Part shown: one piece after another, positions 36,401 through 47,039 of the stretch
Numbering within the stretch: the first letter of the stretch is position 1
Layout of the letters: each line of letters starts with the position of its first letter
NCBI GenBank assembly: GCA_029204225.1
Contig: MU831891.1
Coordinates: 34,197 to 98,196, forward strand
Source of the DNA: Diphasiastrum complanatum
Lineage: Eukaryota > Streptophyta > Lycopodiopsida > Lycopodiales > Lycopodiaceae
Length of the DNA stretch: 64,000 nt
Direction: 5' to 3'
Program-made: the position numbers and the translations under genes
The notes under the pieces: model-generated
Seen by the model: the letters and a program-made list of their open reading frames with translations, nothing else
Databases searched by the model: none
What the model was told of the DNA's origin: nothing

Positions 36401-39400
36401 ATTTTGGGTTCGAATCACGATTCGCATAATCGTGGTTCGCGAATCACAGACCCAATGAATCGCGATTCGTTGCAACTATGCTTTGAATCCCTTTGCCTAA
36501 TGTAAATTGTAAATGGCTAAGTTATCGGCATGTGGAGACAATTGTAAATTGCAATGTAAATATCAATTATAGTCACTAACCGAGATGGCCAAGGGGATAT
36601 TGGGTACCATGAGAGTCTGCTGGACTAACCTCCTAAAAAGTAAGAAGGGTTGATTGGTCAACGTGACACGTGTTATATGCTCACTGGGACACTTGATTCA
36701 ATGCATGAGTGACACTTGTCGGACGGTCAGCGGATGGGTTAATAGGACGTGTCATATGCTCTTGGTCCAATGTATGACAAGTGTCAGACAATCTACCCAC
36801 TAGCTTGCGCAATGCCTATGTGTCAGGGTGGGGGTGGGTACTGCCAAGTGGGAAGTATGGACTGTGCATGGAATTTGCCATGTGTCAAGGGGTGCTTGAG
36901 GGGATATAGTGCGAGCCTTGCCAGGCATTCCCTATCTTATTCCTATGCAACTATGGTTGGGTGGAGACTTGCAACAGAGCCCTCTTGTTTGTTTCTTGAT
37001 CAATGTACATTTGCTTGAGATTAATAAAGTGACAAATTTGCTGGGTAATTATGTGTATTTACTTAGGGTTTTGTGAGCTCGTGTGCAACAGTTAGAATCC
37101 CCAAGACTCGATAATATGCAAATTACAAAGCACTACAATTAGTCTCCAACATAGCGATTACGTTAAAATGGTAAAACTAATTGATCGGGTAGCTTACAAA
37201 CTCACAACTTCCATAGACACTTACCGTGCAACATGTCTTCCATATAAGAAAACTTCAAGGTCCAACTCGCCTGCCTCTGAAGATGACTTAGTTTGAGTTA
37301 TAGCACATTTCATTTCAGAATCAAGAAAGTGAGACCACCATGAAAAACAGTAGAGAGATCAAATTTCTTTGAGACTTGAGTATTTGAAAGGTAAGGATGA
37401 ATAAGCAATGGTTATTGTATATCGGACCTCTGCCATTAGGAAGCCGCCTTGTGTAGTGTTGATAGCCATCTTGGGCTCATACATAATATGTCTCGACCAA
37501 TTGATACCAACATTGATGCCAGGCACTATTTTCATTGGTTGATGGCAAGCACTATTAATTAGTCAATGACCAAAGCTACCTAACACAAGTACTTTAGGAT
37601 ATTCGACTTCCATACGTGTTTACGCATTGTTTCAAAACACTTATGGAACGTCAATTTTGGCACTTCTAGTATTTATGGTGACTATCCTATAATATGTTCG
37701 TGAAAATATTTTCAAAAACTAAAAATTTTGTTCCAAGTTTATGTAATAGTTGAGAAATGCCCTAAAGGAAAATTGTATAATGGTTATGAAAGAACTCCAC
37801 GATTCAACTTTTGGATCCATATATTTTTTTCACTAATGACGTTGCCATCGTGCCTCAACCATGAATTTTGTAAACTAAAGTTCATAAGTAATGAGATTTT
37901 AACCTCTAGGGATGTGTTGAATCTAGATCACATTTTAATAAGGTCTATCTTTGTATATATAGATCACAATGTACCTCAAATCATAAACTCTAATTAGTGT
38001 ACACAGATGTAGACCTAGAGTTGGTAGATTATTTCACGTTGTTCTTTGATATTCCTATGGAACTCTTAGCAGGGCATTTCAAGAATTGTTTTATATATTT
38101 CACAATATTTTGTTATATAAACAATTGTTTATATTATTTTATTAAGAAAATGACAAAAAAGAAAAAAACACATGTCTACACTTGGTTCTGTAAAACAACA
38201 TTATCATGCTTTGGAATGAGCTTTTTGGAACGTGTTTCGATGCAACTAAGATACCACCAATGTGTCCACTCCAGCTATCAGCTTATTGTTTGCGAGCTAG
38301 ATCAACCTTGGATGTGATGTATACTCGAGTCGAGGATGATCGAAAATCATGCTCTACATATAGTGTAAATCAAACGTTCACACTCTGATTAATTTAGTTT
38401 CCATTTACAAGGTCAAGATCCTTTAACCAATGTGCTATGAATGTAATAAGGTTAGCAAACAACGGGTAAGATGAGAATGTCACAAGTACATAGCTTGCAT
38501 TGGGAAGATGATGCTTGATTAAATGACCAAGGCAAACTTTTAATCAAGGTTGCAAACTTTTAAATTTTCTATGTCTTACAATTTCCCAGTACATGTTATA
38601 GATTACGTGCCTCAAAAGCAACCGGCAATGATTTCAATGATTGGAGGAACCTAAAGGATATACTAGGATCCGAAGATCTAGATGTAGAAGTACAAGTGCC
38701 AATATCGATATGGATTATGTGAAAGAAATGTTGATGAATTGTGTGAGTAACACGGATAAAACTATATCTTCTTTGTCCTTAGATGTCAAGCTCCTAAAAA
38801 GCCAACATCAGTCTTTAAAGGTGAAAAATGGATTCACCAATCTGTGTTTTGATACTGTATGGGAAACCATTTTTACGAGAAATGTCCCATGACTTTATGT
38901 GGATGTTGTAACAAGTTGGTCACCTTGCGGATGATTGTTGGAGGAAAATTAAGGATTTAAAGAGAAGTTAATCATTAAAGTCATGATAGAAAAGATTTTC
39001 AACTACACAATTGTTTCAGAGAGAATCCGAGTGTGAAGATCAATTGAAGTTGAAGGGATAGATTCCCCACCTAAACTCAGTAAAAGGGATATCCATGTAT
39101 CCATGTATCCAAGAAGATAATCATTGTCAAGGAGGAAACATTAGGAACAATTGGGGCCTGAAATTGTAAAAACAAAGTCACACTTACAATTGTTCCATGG
39201 TGGACCATTGGACATATGTAGTCACATTCCTCATCTGGAGAGGCTTGTTGTTTTCGTTCTTTTTCAAGATTGCTTAGCTCCAACATGTCAAAGGAACTAA
39301 AGCACACGGTGCCTGATGCCATTTGAAAATTTCAAACTCTGTAGCATTTGCCCTTGTCAACTATAACAAAAAAATAAAACATTGATAGTGCAATTTAAAC

Positions 39401-40421
39401 CAACATTTAACAACACTAAGTGATGCCAATAGATGTACACTACAACAATAAAAGGTTGCATCTGATAATAAAATCAAGATGATGTCTCCCAAGTAACTTA
39501 GATGTCCAATTGTCAGGATATCAACCTTTTACTGAAACTAATGTAAGCAGCACTCAACATTGTATGACGAATGTGAGTATCAAGGAACGATATGTCATCT
39601 TGTCTAACTTCAAAGATAAAATGTTGCTACGTTTTCAACTGAGTTTTCAATTTTCATAAGTTAAAAGTTGAACTATGATAATTCCTTCTATCATTTCTTA
39701 AACAAAGCTGCTACTAGCTTTACCAATCCATGATCATTGTGGCATGTCATTTGATATGAATTCATGTTTAGATTATTATTGTAAGGCCTTTACTATACCA
39801 GACAAACCCGTACGCATAATCACGATGCATAAGAGACATTTGGATATGTAACATAGGTTATAAAATGCATTCAAAGATCAAATTCTAGGACTATAATTCC
39901 AAAGCAGGTTCTAAAGACTTCTCAGTAAACTTGAAAGTCTTATAAAATCCATGCAATTCACATAGTAGCAAACAATGAACCATCAGCAAACAAACAAATA
40001 ATTAAGCTTGATCTTCTCTTAAAAAGACATACATCTGTGAGGGACGTAGATTAACTGGCATCTGTAGAGTTGCAAAGGAACAATGTAAAAACTAAATCTA
40101 CATAAAAAATTGGAGGAAGAAGCAACTCACCGCTCTAATGTATGGAGAGTCGCTGTGATTCAGCAATCCTTGCATTTGTTTCACGGTTAGCTTCATAGTA
40201 AAGAATTTGTAAAGAAGACAAAAAGCTGTAGATGGACCTCGGCAATTTCCAGTCATCCACGGCTCCACATGATCCACTTGGTTATAAATTTCATCAACAA
40301 CCTCATGATATGTTTTTAGGGCATAAAGTTCCTTGAAATAATCGGATGACAAAATGTTCATACATAAAACCTTTTCGAGTAAAGTATCGATCGGTTTTCC
40401 ACATGTCTGAACTTCCATCAT
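20461..40421 (-). CDS. PRP38B: PRP38B/SRL1-like pre-mRNA splicing factor 38 family protein
   Basis: Four coding exons on the minus strand, 40421-40131, 35355-35275, 22962-22891 and 21411-20461, encode 464 residues with no internal stop. Residues 1-170 form the PRP38 domain: MEVQTCGKPIDTLLEKVL, NILSSDYFKELYALKTYHEV, HVEPWMTGNCRGPSTAFCLL, then IGFLYLRYVGDPKTLWDWFE, EFSPGSNGKVTTMG and YYFDTLFPRIPVPV. Residues about 250-415 are Arg/Glu/Asp- and Arg/Ser-rich, as in SR-like splicing proteins, and the C-terminus ends LGGSTWS. The layout and ends match plant SRL1. PRP38 proteins act in spliceosome activation in the nucleus; for this plant B-type protein that role is inferred from family. All donors and acceptors are GT-AG and all joins are phase 0. 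Start: two adjacent ATGs at 40421 and 40418; the second corresponds to the usual family start. Introns 1-3 are 4775, 12312 and 1479 bp and full of repeats. Confidence 0.93.
21412..22890 (-). other. PRP38B intron 3
   Basis: 1479 bp, AT-rich, no repeat or gene recognised. Confidence 0.85.
22891..22962 (-). CDS. PRP38B: PRP38B coding exon 3
   Basis: 24 codons, from EFSPGSNG to LLLHQ, bounded by an ATGCAG acceptor and a GTGGGC donor. Confidence 0.93.
22963..24172 (-). other. PRP38B intron 2, exon-3-proximal part
   Basis: No gene recognised. Leads into the foldback at 24173. Confidence 0.6.
24173..26294. repeat. 2.1-kb foldback (long inverted repeat)
   Basis: A left arm (about 24173-24901) and a right arm (about 25568-26294) of nearly 730 bp are reverse complements with only scattered mismatches, around a 666-bp spacer (24902-25567). 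The same translated strings (KLSPGNLLVSGYVIH, CVIFISDQVLYWLSWHC) appear on opposite strands in the two arms, which shows the symmetry. A transcript of intron 2 would form a long hairpin. It has no transposase and may be a non-autonomous foldback transposon or an inverted duplication. Confidence 0.9.
26311..26550. repeat. Perfect tandem duplication, 120-bp unit
   Basis: The unit starting GTCACTTTTGGAAATAACAA occurs at 26311-26430 and 26431-26550. The copies look identical base for base, which suggests a recent event. Confidence 0.92.
26566..26665. repeat. Inverted copy of the 120-bp unit
   Basis: CTCCACTCACTTCTTAGCC to CCAAAAGTGAC is the reverse complement of about 100 bp of the adjacent unit. 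The junction word GTGAGCAGTGAGCACTGTATACGTAACTAC also occurs at the inner end of the foldback arm near 25575, tying the two structures together. Confidence 0.88.
26764..26802 (+). repeat. Left member of an inverted pair
   Basis: CACATCTTGTTC..ATGCAACGACA..CGTTGGATGG. The reverse complement is at 32537-32581 with a 6-base indel and a few changes. Confidence 0.75.
26990..27300 (+). repeat. Degenerate GCTTACG-type array
   Basis: GCTTACGGGC, GCTTACAAGC, GCTTACGCTT, ACTGCTTAT and similar words recur about every 10-20 bases. The same word family in opposite orientation is at 32432-32536. Confidence 0.75.
27694..27718 (+). repeat. (CT)n microsatellite
   Basis: Short CT run, about 12 units. Confidence 0.85.
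28239..28380 (+). repeat. 60-bp degenerate repeat
   Basis: About 2.5 units. ATCTCTATGCC recurs at 28283 and 28343 and CAGCGATGG-like words at 28241, 28301 and 28361. Confidence 0.65.
28499..28566. other. Two hairpins with GCGA loops
   Basis: TGTCCA-GCGA-TGGACA (28499-28514) and GTCCA-GCGA-TGGAC (28553-28566). Confidence 0.8.
29333..29908. repeat. Field of GGAT/GGAA-loop hairpins
   Basis: GCAT-GGAT-ATGC (29333-29344), ATTAG..GGCA-CGGATC-TGCC-CTAAT (about 29371-29397), ATTAG..GGCAC-GGAA-GTGCC-CTAAT (29565-29591), AGCAT-GGAT-ATGCT (29685-29698), and ATCAG..GGCACAAGCCCTGAT (about 29884-29908). The outer ATTAG/CTAAT arms repeat between members, so this is a diverged repeat family, not chance. 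Confidence 0.75.
29909..30371. other. No recognised gene
   Basis: Intronic, no motif seen. The long segment 27301-29332 outside the listed repeats also shows no gene. Confidence 0.4.
30380..31030. mobile_element. hAT-like MITE with GGTTCGAACC subterminal repeats
   Basis: Ends are CAAGGTTGCA and, reversed, CAAGGTTACA. The flanks GGGGGAGA (30372-30379) and GGGGAAGA (31031-31038) are an 8-bp target duplication with one mismatch. Both ends carry clusters of the palindromic word CGGTTCGAACCG. No coding capacity. The 8-bp duplication, the CAAGG start and the subterminal repeats fit hAT. Confidence 0.8.
31039..32431. other. No recognised gene
   Basis: Intron 2 sequence of PRP38B. AT-rich, nothing recognised. 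Confidence 0.4.
32432..32581 (-). repeat. Right GCTTACG-type array and inverted end
   Basis: AAAGCGTAAGCC, CGTAAGCAG and TAGGCGTAAAAGCCC are reverse complements of words at 26990-27300. They are followed by CCATCCAACGTG..TGTCGTTGCAT..AACAAGATGTG, the inverse of 26764-26802. Confidence 0.75.
32582..35274. other. No recognised gene
   Basis: Intron 2 of PRP38B, exon-2-proximal. An antisense open frame at 32713-32516 shares HILF..ATT..HVGW with the left member near 26770, so it only reflects that repeat. Confidence 0.4.
35275..35355 (-). CDS. PRP38B: PRP38B coding exon 2
   Basis: 27 codons, from IGFLYLRYV to VKDEE, bounded by a TTGTAG acceptor and a GTAAGT donor. Confidence 0.93.
35356..35798. 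other. PRP38B intron 1, nothing recognised
   Basis: Ordinary intronic sequence up to the MITE target duplication. Confidence 0.5.
35807..36480. mobile_element. hAT-like MITE with AATCGCGATTC subterminal repeats
   Basis: Ends are CATAGATGCA and, reversed, CATAGTTGCA. A perfect 8-bp target duplication CTTTGAAT flanks it (35799-35806 and 36481-36488). Subterminal words such as GATTCAGAATCG and AATCGCGATTC cluster at both ends. The centre has a GGGGGGC-GCT-GCCCCCC hairpin (36140-36156). Non-coding, 674 bp. The end CATAGTTGCAACGAATCG aligns with CAAGGTTGCATCGAACCG of the MITE at 30380, so the two are related. Confidence 0.88.
36489..38640. other. No gene; possible solo-LTR-like tract at 36500-37090
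   Basis: Contains TGACACGTGTTA, GACACTTGTC and GACAAGTGTC, then AATAAAG near 37021 and a TGTGCAACA end near 37088, which together resemble an LTR. I found no matching target duplication, so this is weak. The rest is AT-rich. Confidence 0.3.
38641..38972 (+). pseudogene. Retroelement gag relic with zinc knuckle
   Basis: An open frame with KEMLMNCVSN and ISSLSLDVKLL leads, after a one-base shift, into CGCCNKVGHLADDC, a CX2CX4HX4C zinc knuckle, then WRKIKDLKRS and a stop. It sits in intron 1 of PRP38B on the antisense strand. Confidence 0.5.
38973..40130. other. No recognised gene
   Basis: Intron 1 of PRP38B next to exon 1. No motif seen. Confidence 0.5.
40131..40421 (-). CDS. PRP38B: PRP38B coding exon 1
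   Basis: 97 codons, ending SPYIRA at a GTGAGT donor. This holds the most conserved half of the PRP38 domain. Confidence 0.93.
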
Positions 40422-40890
40422 ATATGCCTCAAGCAGGATTGGGGAAATAAATCAAAATTCGAGTTCCCCCAAACTGTACTTGAAATGCAGAAATTCTGCG
40501 CCAAATTCTAAGTCGTTAGTTTAGAAAGCTCTCATAACCTGCTTCAATTTTCCAGCTTTTCCAAGAAAAATAACCCTAAAAAGAAGACAATCAGTTTTCA
40601 AGTTCCCTCAAACAGCACTCGGGCAAAGCAGAAGATGCCTCTTCTCAACGCTACGAAGCCGCTTTACAAAGCCTTCACAAAATGCCTTTATTTTCCGCCT
40701 CTTCCAAGACAAATAATAAAAAAGGCAGCCAAACAATCTTGCCTACTGCTTGACTGCCGCATCTGCAAACAAGAACGAGCGGGCACAAAACCTGAATATT
40801 CTTCCGGATGAACGGCAAGCGGCTAGCGGTCATATGATATCCGCTGACTTGGAAGAAACGATAGCGAGCAAAGGGAGGGGCTTGAGGGCG

Positions 40891-40929
40891 TCAAGGACGA
40901 GATTCCCTGCGAAGAGGAAGAAGCGCCAT
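40891..40929 (-). other. Possible 12-codon upstream ORF of PRP38B
   Basis: ATG followed by MALLPLRRESRP and a stop, about 470 bp upstream of the main start. Whether it is in the mRNA depends on the transcription start and any 5'-UTR intron. Confidence 0.35.
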
Positions 40930-40932
40930 CGC

Positions 40933-40940
40933 TAGGGTTT
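40933..40940 (-). promoter_or_regulatory. Telo-box-like AAACCCTA near the PRP38B start region
   Basis: AAACCCTAGCG on the minus strand. AAACCCTA is a known promoter and leader element of highly expressed plant genes. The position fits a 5'-leader or core promoter. Confidence 0.45.
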
Positions 40941-42059
40941 CGAAAGCTAACGAAGGAAAAATAATAATGAAGATAGGGCAGAAAGGTCTATTTTGACATA
41001 CAGCATAAAGGAAGGGGGGGGGGGCCCTCAAAAGCCTTAGGCCTAAGGGGATGGCCTTGGCCAGAAGCGCCAAGGAGACGGACCTCTCCGGTTATGAAAA
41101 CATTTCTAGCTCTCTGGCATATTCAAAGCCTTCGGCCCAAGGTGATAATTTAAGGTGGAAGGGCCGAGGAGGCAAACCTCCCTAGTTGTTAAAACATTTT
41201 AGGTTGTGTTGCGAAAGTGGTAATTTACCAATTTGTTAAAAGAAGAGGGTGTAACTCTTAGGTGATTTTGAGCATTAGAATGAGAGTTTCTTTTATTTTG
41301 AGATTCAACAATTGTTTTTTTTTTTTTAACGATTAGAATATGCATAAGTCAAAGCTTCTTGTGAGATATCAATTGCCTTGTTTGCTCTCTCTCTTTTGTA
41401 TGAATGCCTAATGTTTAATTGATAGTCCTGTATGGGCTATCTAGAGGCCCTTAGTGGAACCTTTAGAGATTAGGACAACTTAGGGTACCTGGATTCCATA
41501 AGTACATGCCCTTAATGGTAACTGGCCCATTACCTGGAAGTATACTAGTTAGGGACTATTTCTAGTATATAACTACAACAATAACAAAAAATTAGAACCA
41601 AATTTTTTTACACGCAACTTTCGAGGAAGGGCCTTAGGCCAAGGGCGATAGCGTAAGGCCAAAGTGCCGATGAGACAAACCTTCCCCATCGTGAAAACAT
41701 TTATTTTTATTTTTTTAGTGTAACATCATTTTTACACACCCATTTTGAGTAAAAGATGGATGTCAAAAAAAGGTTACAAAAAACTACATGCACCTTCCAA
41801 TGCCCAGAAGGTGCATATAAAAAAATTTGCTTTGATATATTGCTTTCCATGGATGCCAGTCTATAACGCACCTCAATCACCTACACAAAACAAGAAAAAC
41901 TAATCTTATGTATGCCTTATTTCTCATATAGATGCAGAACCAATATGAGAAATATTTGGACCATATGTGGAGACCAAGTTGGGGTGATATGTACGATGTG
42001 GATATCAAGGGGTCTGTGTATATCATCCTTAGAACAACTTCCATATGTAGCTCTGAAGG

Positions 42060-42060
<1 letters not shown>
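40941..42060. repeat. Degenerate repeats and a poly-G run
   Basis: A 12-base G run at 41013-41024. A word family GCCxAGGAGxCxxACCTCxCC..GTxAAAACATTT recurs at about 41067, 41160 and 41659. No gene recognised. Confidence 0.5.

Positions 42061-42135
<75 letters not shown>
42061..42135 (+). repeat. (CT)n microsatellite, about 37 units
   Basis: Uninterrupted CT. Ser/Leu and Arg/Glu open frames across it are artefacts. Confidence 0.97.
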
Positions 42136-42137
<2 letters not shown>

Positions 42138-42447
42138 ATATTTATTCATGGTTTTTTCATGCACTTTTCAATTATTTCGCCCTTGTTCATCGACCTTTCA
42201 CTAAGGAAACTCATGATATTTCTTTGTTTATTTTTGTGAATATGCATATAACCTCGGATAGCAATTGGATAATTGTTAAAAATGACAACCTCTTTGTAGC
42301 TACGTATGTGATAAGCATAAAGAGAGAGACACTTATTGGAAGCAATCGAGCGTGTGGCACAAGTGGTTAGATGAGATGTTGTCATTGTCCTCTCTATGTT
42401 TTCCAAAAGTAGCCACAAAATTTGAGCCAATTTTGAACACATCTTTT

Positions 42448-42449
<2 letters not shown>

Positions 42450-42517
<68 letters not shown>
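42450..42517 (+). repeat. (CT)n microsatellite, about 34 units
   Basis: Uninterrupted CT, about 315 bp downstream of the previous tract. Confidence 0.97.
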
Positions 42518-42519
<2 letters not shown>

Positions 42520-43689
42520 GTGCTAATCTTAGCAATTAAACATGTATTTCATTCTTAAGCATCAAATTAACATGGCAAAACAAGAAATCCAAAAAAATCA
42601 TCAAGAAATTAAAAAACTATTTAAAATTAACAAATCTTAACCGAATTCGACAAAGTAAGGCAGCATTTTTCATCATTATTGATCATTCAATACATTGGGT
42701 CTGAATCTAGAGCATGATCAAAACTCTCATGTGATTTTAGACACATGAACCATGTTAGCCGATATTTTCACACGAAAACTTGAGCTTATATTGAAGCTTA
42801 TTTTTGCAAAACTATAAAAACTAGCATGTAAAACTTGGCTATTAGAGAAAAAAACCGGCATAACTATAAAAGTGGGTCCCAACCTGCCCTGAAAGTGGCT
42901 AGAGAAAATTTTGCAGCCTTAGAATGGCCGATAAAAATATTTTATGGCTTTTACAATTGGCTAGTTACGAAATTAAAAATAGTCGGAGTAGATTTCACAA
43001 TTTATAGAGTCAATTTCTACTAATATATGATTATCCAATATATTTTTTTTAAGAAAATCTATTTGTCGAGGGAGCCCTAGTCATGAATGCTACAAAAGCC
43101 AGTTCCAGGAAAAAAATCATCGAAGAAAAAATTTCGTACAAAGACAAGACCAGAAATATGAGGGTAGTATTGAAAAATAATGGAAACCCTAACGACAAAC
43201 TTTGGGCAAATTCCAAGCAATAAGCAGAGTGTGCAAGCCAAGTCAGTAACTTAGCAGGGCAAAAACCCAAACCACGGGCCAACCCATGCATGCAATCAGA
43301 AAAAGTCAAGGAGAGGCCAAATAGGATGCCAAGAAAAATGAAGGCCACCTACAAAGAAATGACATCGATTGTTTGAACCATATTGGCATGAATAAAACCT
43401 ACCCTCCTTCGACCGTATTTCTAGAAGTCTGGAAACTTCCATTTGCAGGAGGAGCATGAAGCGATCGAACAGACCCTAGAGTTGGAAGCATATGTTTCTC
43501 GGTTCCTACCATAAGGGTAGTGTGGGCCCTTCTCCTTTTAGGACTTTTTGGTGAGACCAACCCCGGTCCGAAAACCCCCTAACAAATCATAAAACACATC
43601 AAGAAAGCTCTCAAAGAGAAGCTTCAAGAACACAGAGTTCAAAAAATGACAAATGTAGGATAGTGACAAATGTAGGATAGTGATAGAGT
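42518..43689. other. No recognised gene
   Basis: Ends with short direct repeats: GACAAATGTAGGATAGTG occurs twice and TTCAAAAAATGACAAATGT twice near 43637-43710. Confidence 0.5.
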
Positions 43690-44190
43690 TCAAAAAATGA
43701 CAAATGTGGAAACAACTTCAGCCCAAAATTGCTTAGGTAGTGATGCATGAGCAAGCATGCACTTAGCCAACTTGACTAAGGTTCGGTTCTTCCTCTCAGC
43801 AAGTCCATTCGATTGAGGCTAATAGGGAGTTATGAATTGTTGTTCAATGCCTTGGCTAAGACAGTACTCCTTAAAATCGGTTGAGATGTACTCTCCACTG
43901 TTGTGGACCTCAGTGCTTTGATTCATTTACCAGTTTCCTTCTCAGCTCATTCCTTGAATATTCTGAAGAGGTTGAATGCCTCTGATTTGTGCTTAATGAA
44001 ATATACATTTGTGCTTACTAATGAAAAATCTTGCACCTACTAATGGCAAGGTTTGCATTGGGCCACATATTTCTATATGTACATGTTGGTGACTTGATCC
44101 AAATGAGTTCTTGGTCTGCTTTCCGATAATTCAACTTTGGCAAATAGGGAGTTCGAATTTTCTATCTGGATAGTTGAGATCAAGTACAAT
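43690..44190 (-). pseudogene. Copia integrase relic
   Basis: The minus strand, across frames, reads CGPMQTLPLVGARFF, KHKSEAFNLFRIFKE, IKALRS, GIEQQF-like and LAKCMLAHASLPKQFWAE. These are the conserved catalytic-core order of Ty1/copia integrase, with stops and shifts. It resembles the integrase at 49.8 kb. Confidence 0.7.
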
Positions 44191-45680
44191 AGATTATTTA
44201 GACATGTTCGTCATCAATTGTTGATGTTAGTATTTCATGACTAAAGCCAATGAAAAGTGATAATTTGCTTCACATAATTTGTAATGATGTCAAATTTTAG
44301 GTAAATAATATATGATGAACAATGAATTTTAGATGAAAAAAAAAAATATGATAGATCATATACAACTATGAGATTATGATTTTTGCTCACAATAAATCAA
44401 GAGTTTAAGAGAATATTTTGTTATTACTACTACTAGTTTTACTATTATTGTGACAAATGTTTGTACATAGCAAATCACGAACATAAGAAAAGACACATAC
44501 ATATGTAGGTGCCTCTTCATATAAGATCCATGTTATTTTAGGTAGTTACTTTTCTTTTATGTATCTTCTCTATGATGGCAATAACAGATCACAAAGTTGT
44601 GTCTAAAAAAAAAAGCAACTTTATCTAGACATTTTATTTTTAAAACTCTAAATGGCTCAAAACGCATCAATGCTTTCTTGTTGTATCCAAAGAAAAACTG
44701 AGCTTAGTTTCTAAAGGTTGTGTTTAGAATGAATCAAGACCATAAGAAAGATACATATACAATTTAGATTCACCTACTTATGAGATCATGCATGTTCCAT
44801 GTCATTGTAGGCTTGTTGTTGTCAATTGTTATTTTCAGCATTCGTATTAGTACTTAGTGGCTTGAAGCCAACAAAAAGTGACAATTTACTTTTCAAAATT
44901 CAAAAGTTGTGGATTATGTCATCTTTCTATTATAAAAGCATCTTTGTTAATGAGTAAAAGATGAATGACAATTGATTAATGATAGATGATGCTTATGATG
45001 TGCCATGAACTAATGAGGTGGCACATTGTGGTACAATTAATAATGAATGTCTATAAGACATGATTTTTGTCATGTATGCATAACAACTCTATAAATTATG
45101 GCCACATAAGTTGCATGTGTTTCATATAATGGGAATTCCCAACAAAGTAAACAATATGTACAAGAGAAATTGAGGATTATAGGAATGGAATTTGATGTAT
45201 GACTAGTAATCAATTTGAGTAATTAGACTTAAGGTTAAGTTAGCCTGGATGTTACCTACTAGAGCAACTTTGATGTAAATCTAAGACAAAAGTGAATCTA
45301 ATACAACTTCCCTAATCGAGAAAATTGATACATCAATTACTGCTTTGGAAGTGGTTATTTATTGAATTTAGCTAAGAAGCAAGCTTTTGATCAGCCAAAG
45401 AGGAAAAGCCACTCTAAATCAATGTACCATTCAATCTCAATCTTAATAGACTTACTTTCATATTTCCAATTTGATTTTTTTTTTTAAAGCTCTTCTACTT
45501 GTAACAGCTTATCATTGTTCATTTATGTTGATGCAAGGGATAACATTTTTTTCCCTCTTATAGTGTTCATTGTTAAGTGACTCATAGATCGTATTTAAGG
45601 TATAATATGGGTCATCAAAGAGTGACCTAACACCCTTTACATATCTTGGGACACATCAAAGAGAGGTGAGAGAGAGGAAG

Positions 45681-45748
<68 letters not shown>

Positions 45749-46619
45749 CACACACGCTCGTGTGTTATCCCACCATCCAACCTGCGGGACAAGATAACCA
45801 CACTAGGTATGTATGGCATGCATACCTAGTCTGGTTATGCATGTCACACATCATAATTTAAATACTCATCGAGTATTGATAACATGCAGAAATTGCTACA
45901 ATTTGCACTTGAAAAACTTTCATCCAAGAAGCTTCTCATGGTATTAAGTATTCTTTTTTTTTTAAACCATTATAAAAGTACTTAAAACAGAACAAATTTG
46001 TGTAGCCACATCAACATCATCGTTACAAATATATAGTAACAGAAATATCTAGGAGAGATATATTGAGTGACCTTAAAAGGTAGTGCCCTTCTTTTGTCAA
46101 ATTTAGTGGTGAAGTAGGAGCCACATCTAATTGAAGTCACTATAAGTTCCATGTTGAGAAATTTGGTTTTTGTGCCACAAAATGCTCCATTACTACATTA
46201 GCAAAACAAGTAGTCTCTAAAACAACTGTGACAAAGTTCGTTGGGTAAATCCAAAAAGGGTTCTCTTTCATTAAAGAGATGCTCTTGCTAGAAATAACAG
46301 AGAGGATTGGGTACATTGATAAGACAAATATCGTCAATGTATCTTGAGAGATGTTTGAACATTTTTAGAATATCTCATCTTTGAAGAACAACTAATCTAT
46401 CTATAAAGTTCTTCTCAAAAAAGAAAAGGAACAAGTTACACCATATGGGAGAACATGAGAAGCCCATTGAAATGCCACATATCTACCTAACATGCATATT
46501 ACTAGACAACCAAACATTTAGAGTAATCAAATCATCTCTAGAAAAACAGGCTCCATTTTTAGGAACATTTTCCGACCAATATCCACAGGTCAATTTTTGA
46601 GGTACTAAAAGCAATGTAT
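44191..46619. other. No recognised gene
   Basis: AT-rich. Contains the (GT)n tract at 45684. No coding motif seen on either strand. Confidence 0.45.
45684..45740 (+). repeat. (GT)n microsatellite
   Basis: About 28 GT units, then CGCGCGTGCACACACG. Confidence 0.95.
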
Positions 46620-46830
46620 TGTGAAAATCTAAAAAATTTGGACCTTAATTGGATCTACAATCGATCCACAAGTGGTGTTGGATGCCAATTAGATAGATCA
46701 ATCTCCATTCTAATGTGTAGATTTAGATCTAGATCAAACAATGCATCTAAAAAGCAAAAACAACTTGATTAATGATCAATATACTTCAAGAGCGGCCTCA
46801 CATGTGTGAAATACTGTCAGTGTACGGATA
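46620..46830 (-). repeat. LTR-like copy of the outer copia element
   Basis: About 200 bp nearly identical to 56337-56550, including TCTACAATCGATCCACAAGTG and TTAGATCTAGATCAAACAATG. In the minus orientation it ends GATTTTCACA, as expected for a 3' LTR. The matched region is followed by diverged sequence. Confidence 0.7.
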
Positions 46831-47039
46831 GTCATCAGAGATTATAATACATTACTCATTGATAGCATTCAATGCAAGAAATCACAACACAAATAGTTAA
46901 AAAACAAGGATATGCCTCAAAATCAAGATCTCCTAAGTCTATCGATTTGGTAATCAGACCGACTTCGAAGTCTGTCCTACTTGATTGATCACAACTTCAA
47001 AGTTGCTAGATCAACTAAGTTGATTCCCTAGCCATTGAC

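Noticed and set aside
36500-37090. Solo LTR
   Set aside because: Has an AATAAA and a CA-type end but no matching target duplication or second copy was found; kept only as a note in the gap entry.
41877-42535. Arg/Glu- and Ser/Leu-rich open frames over the CT tracts
   Set aside because: Pure translations of a dinucleotide repeat in several frames; no coding signal outside the repeat.
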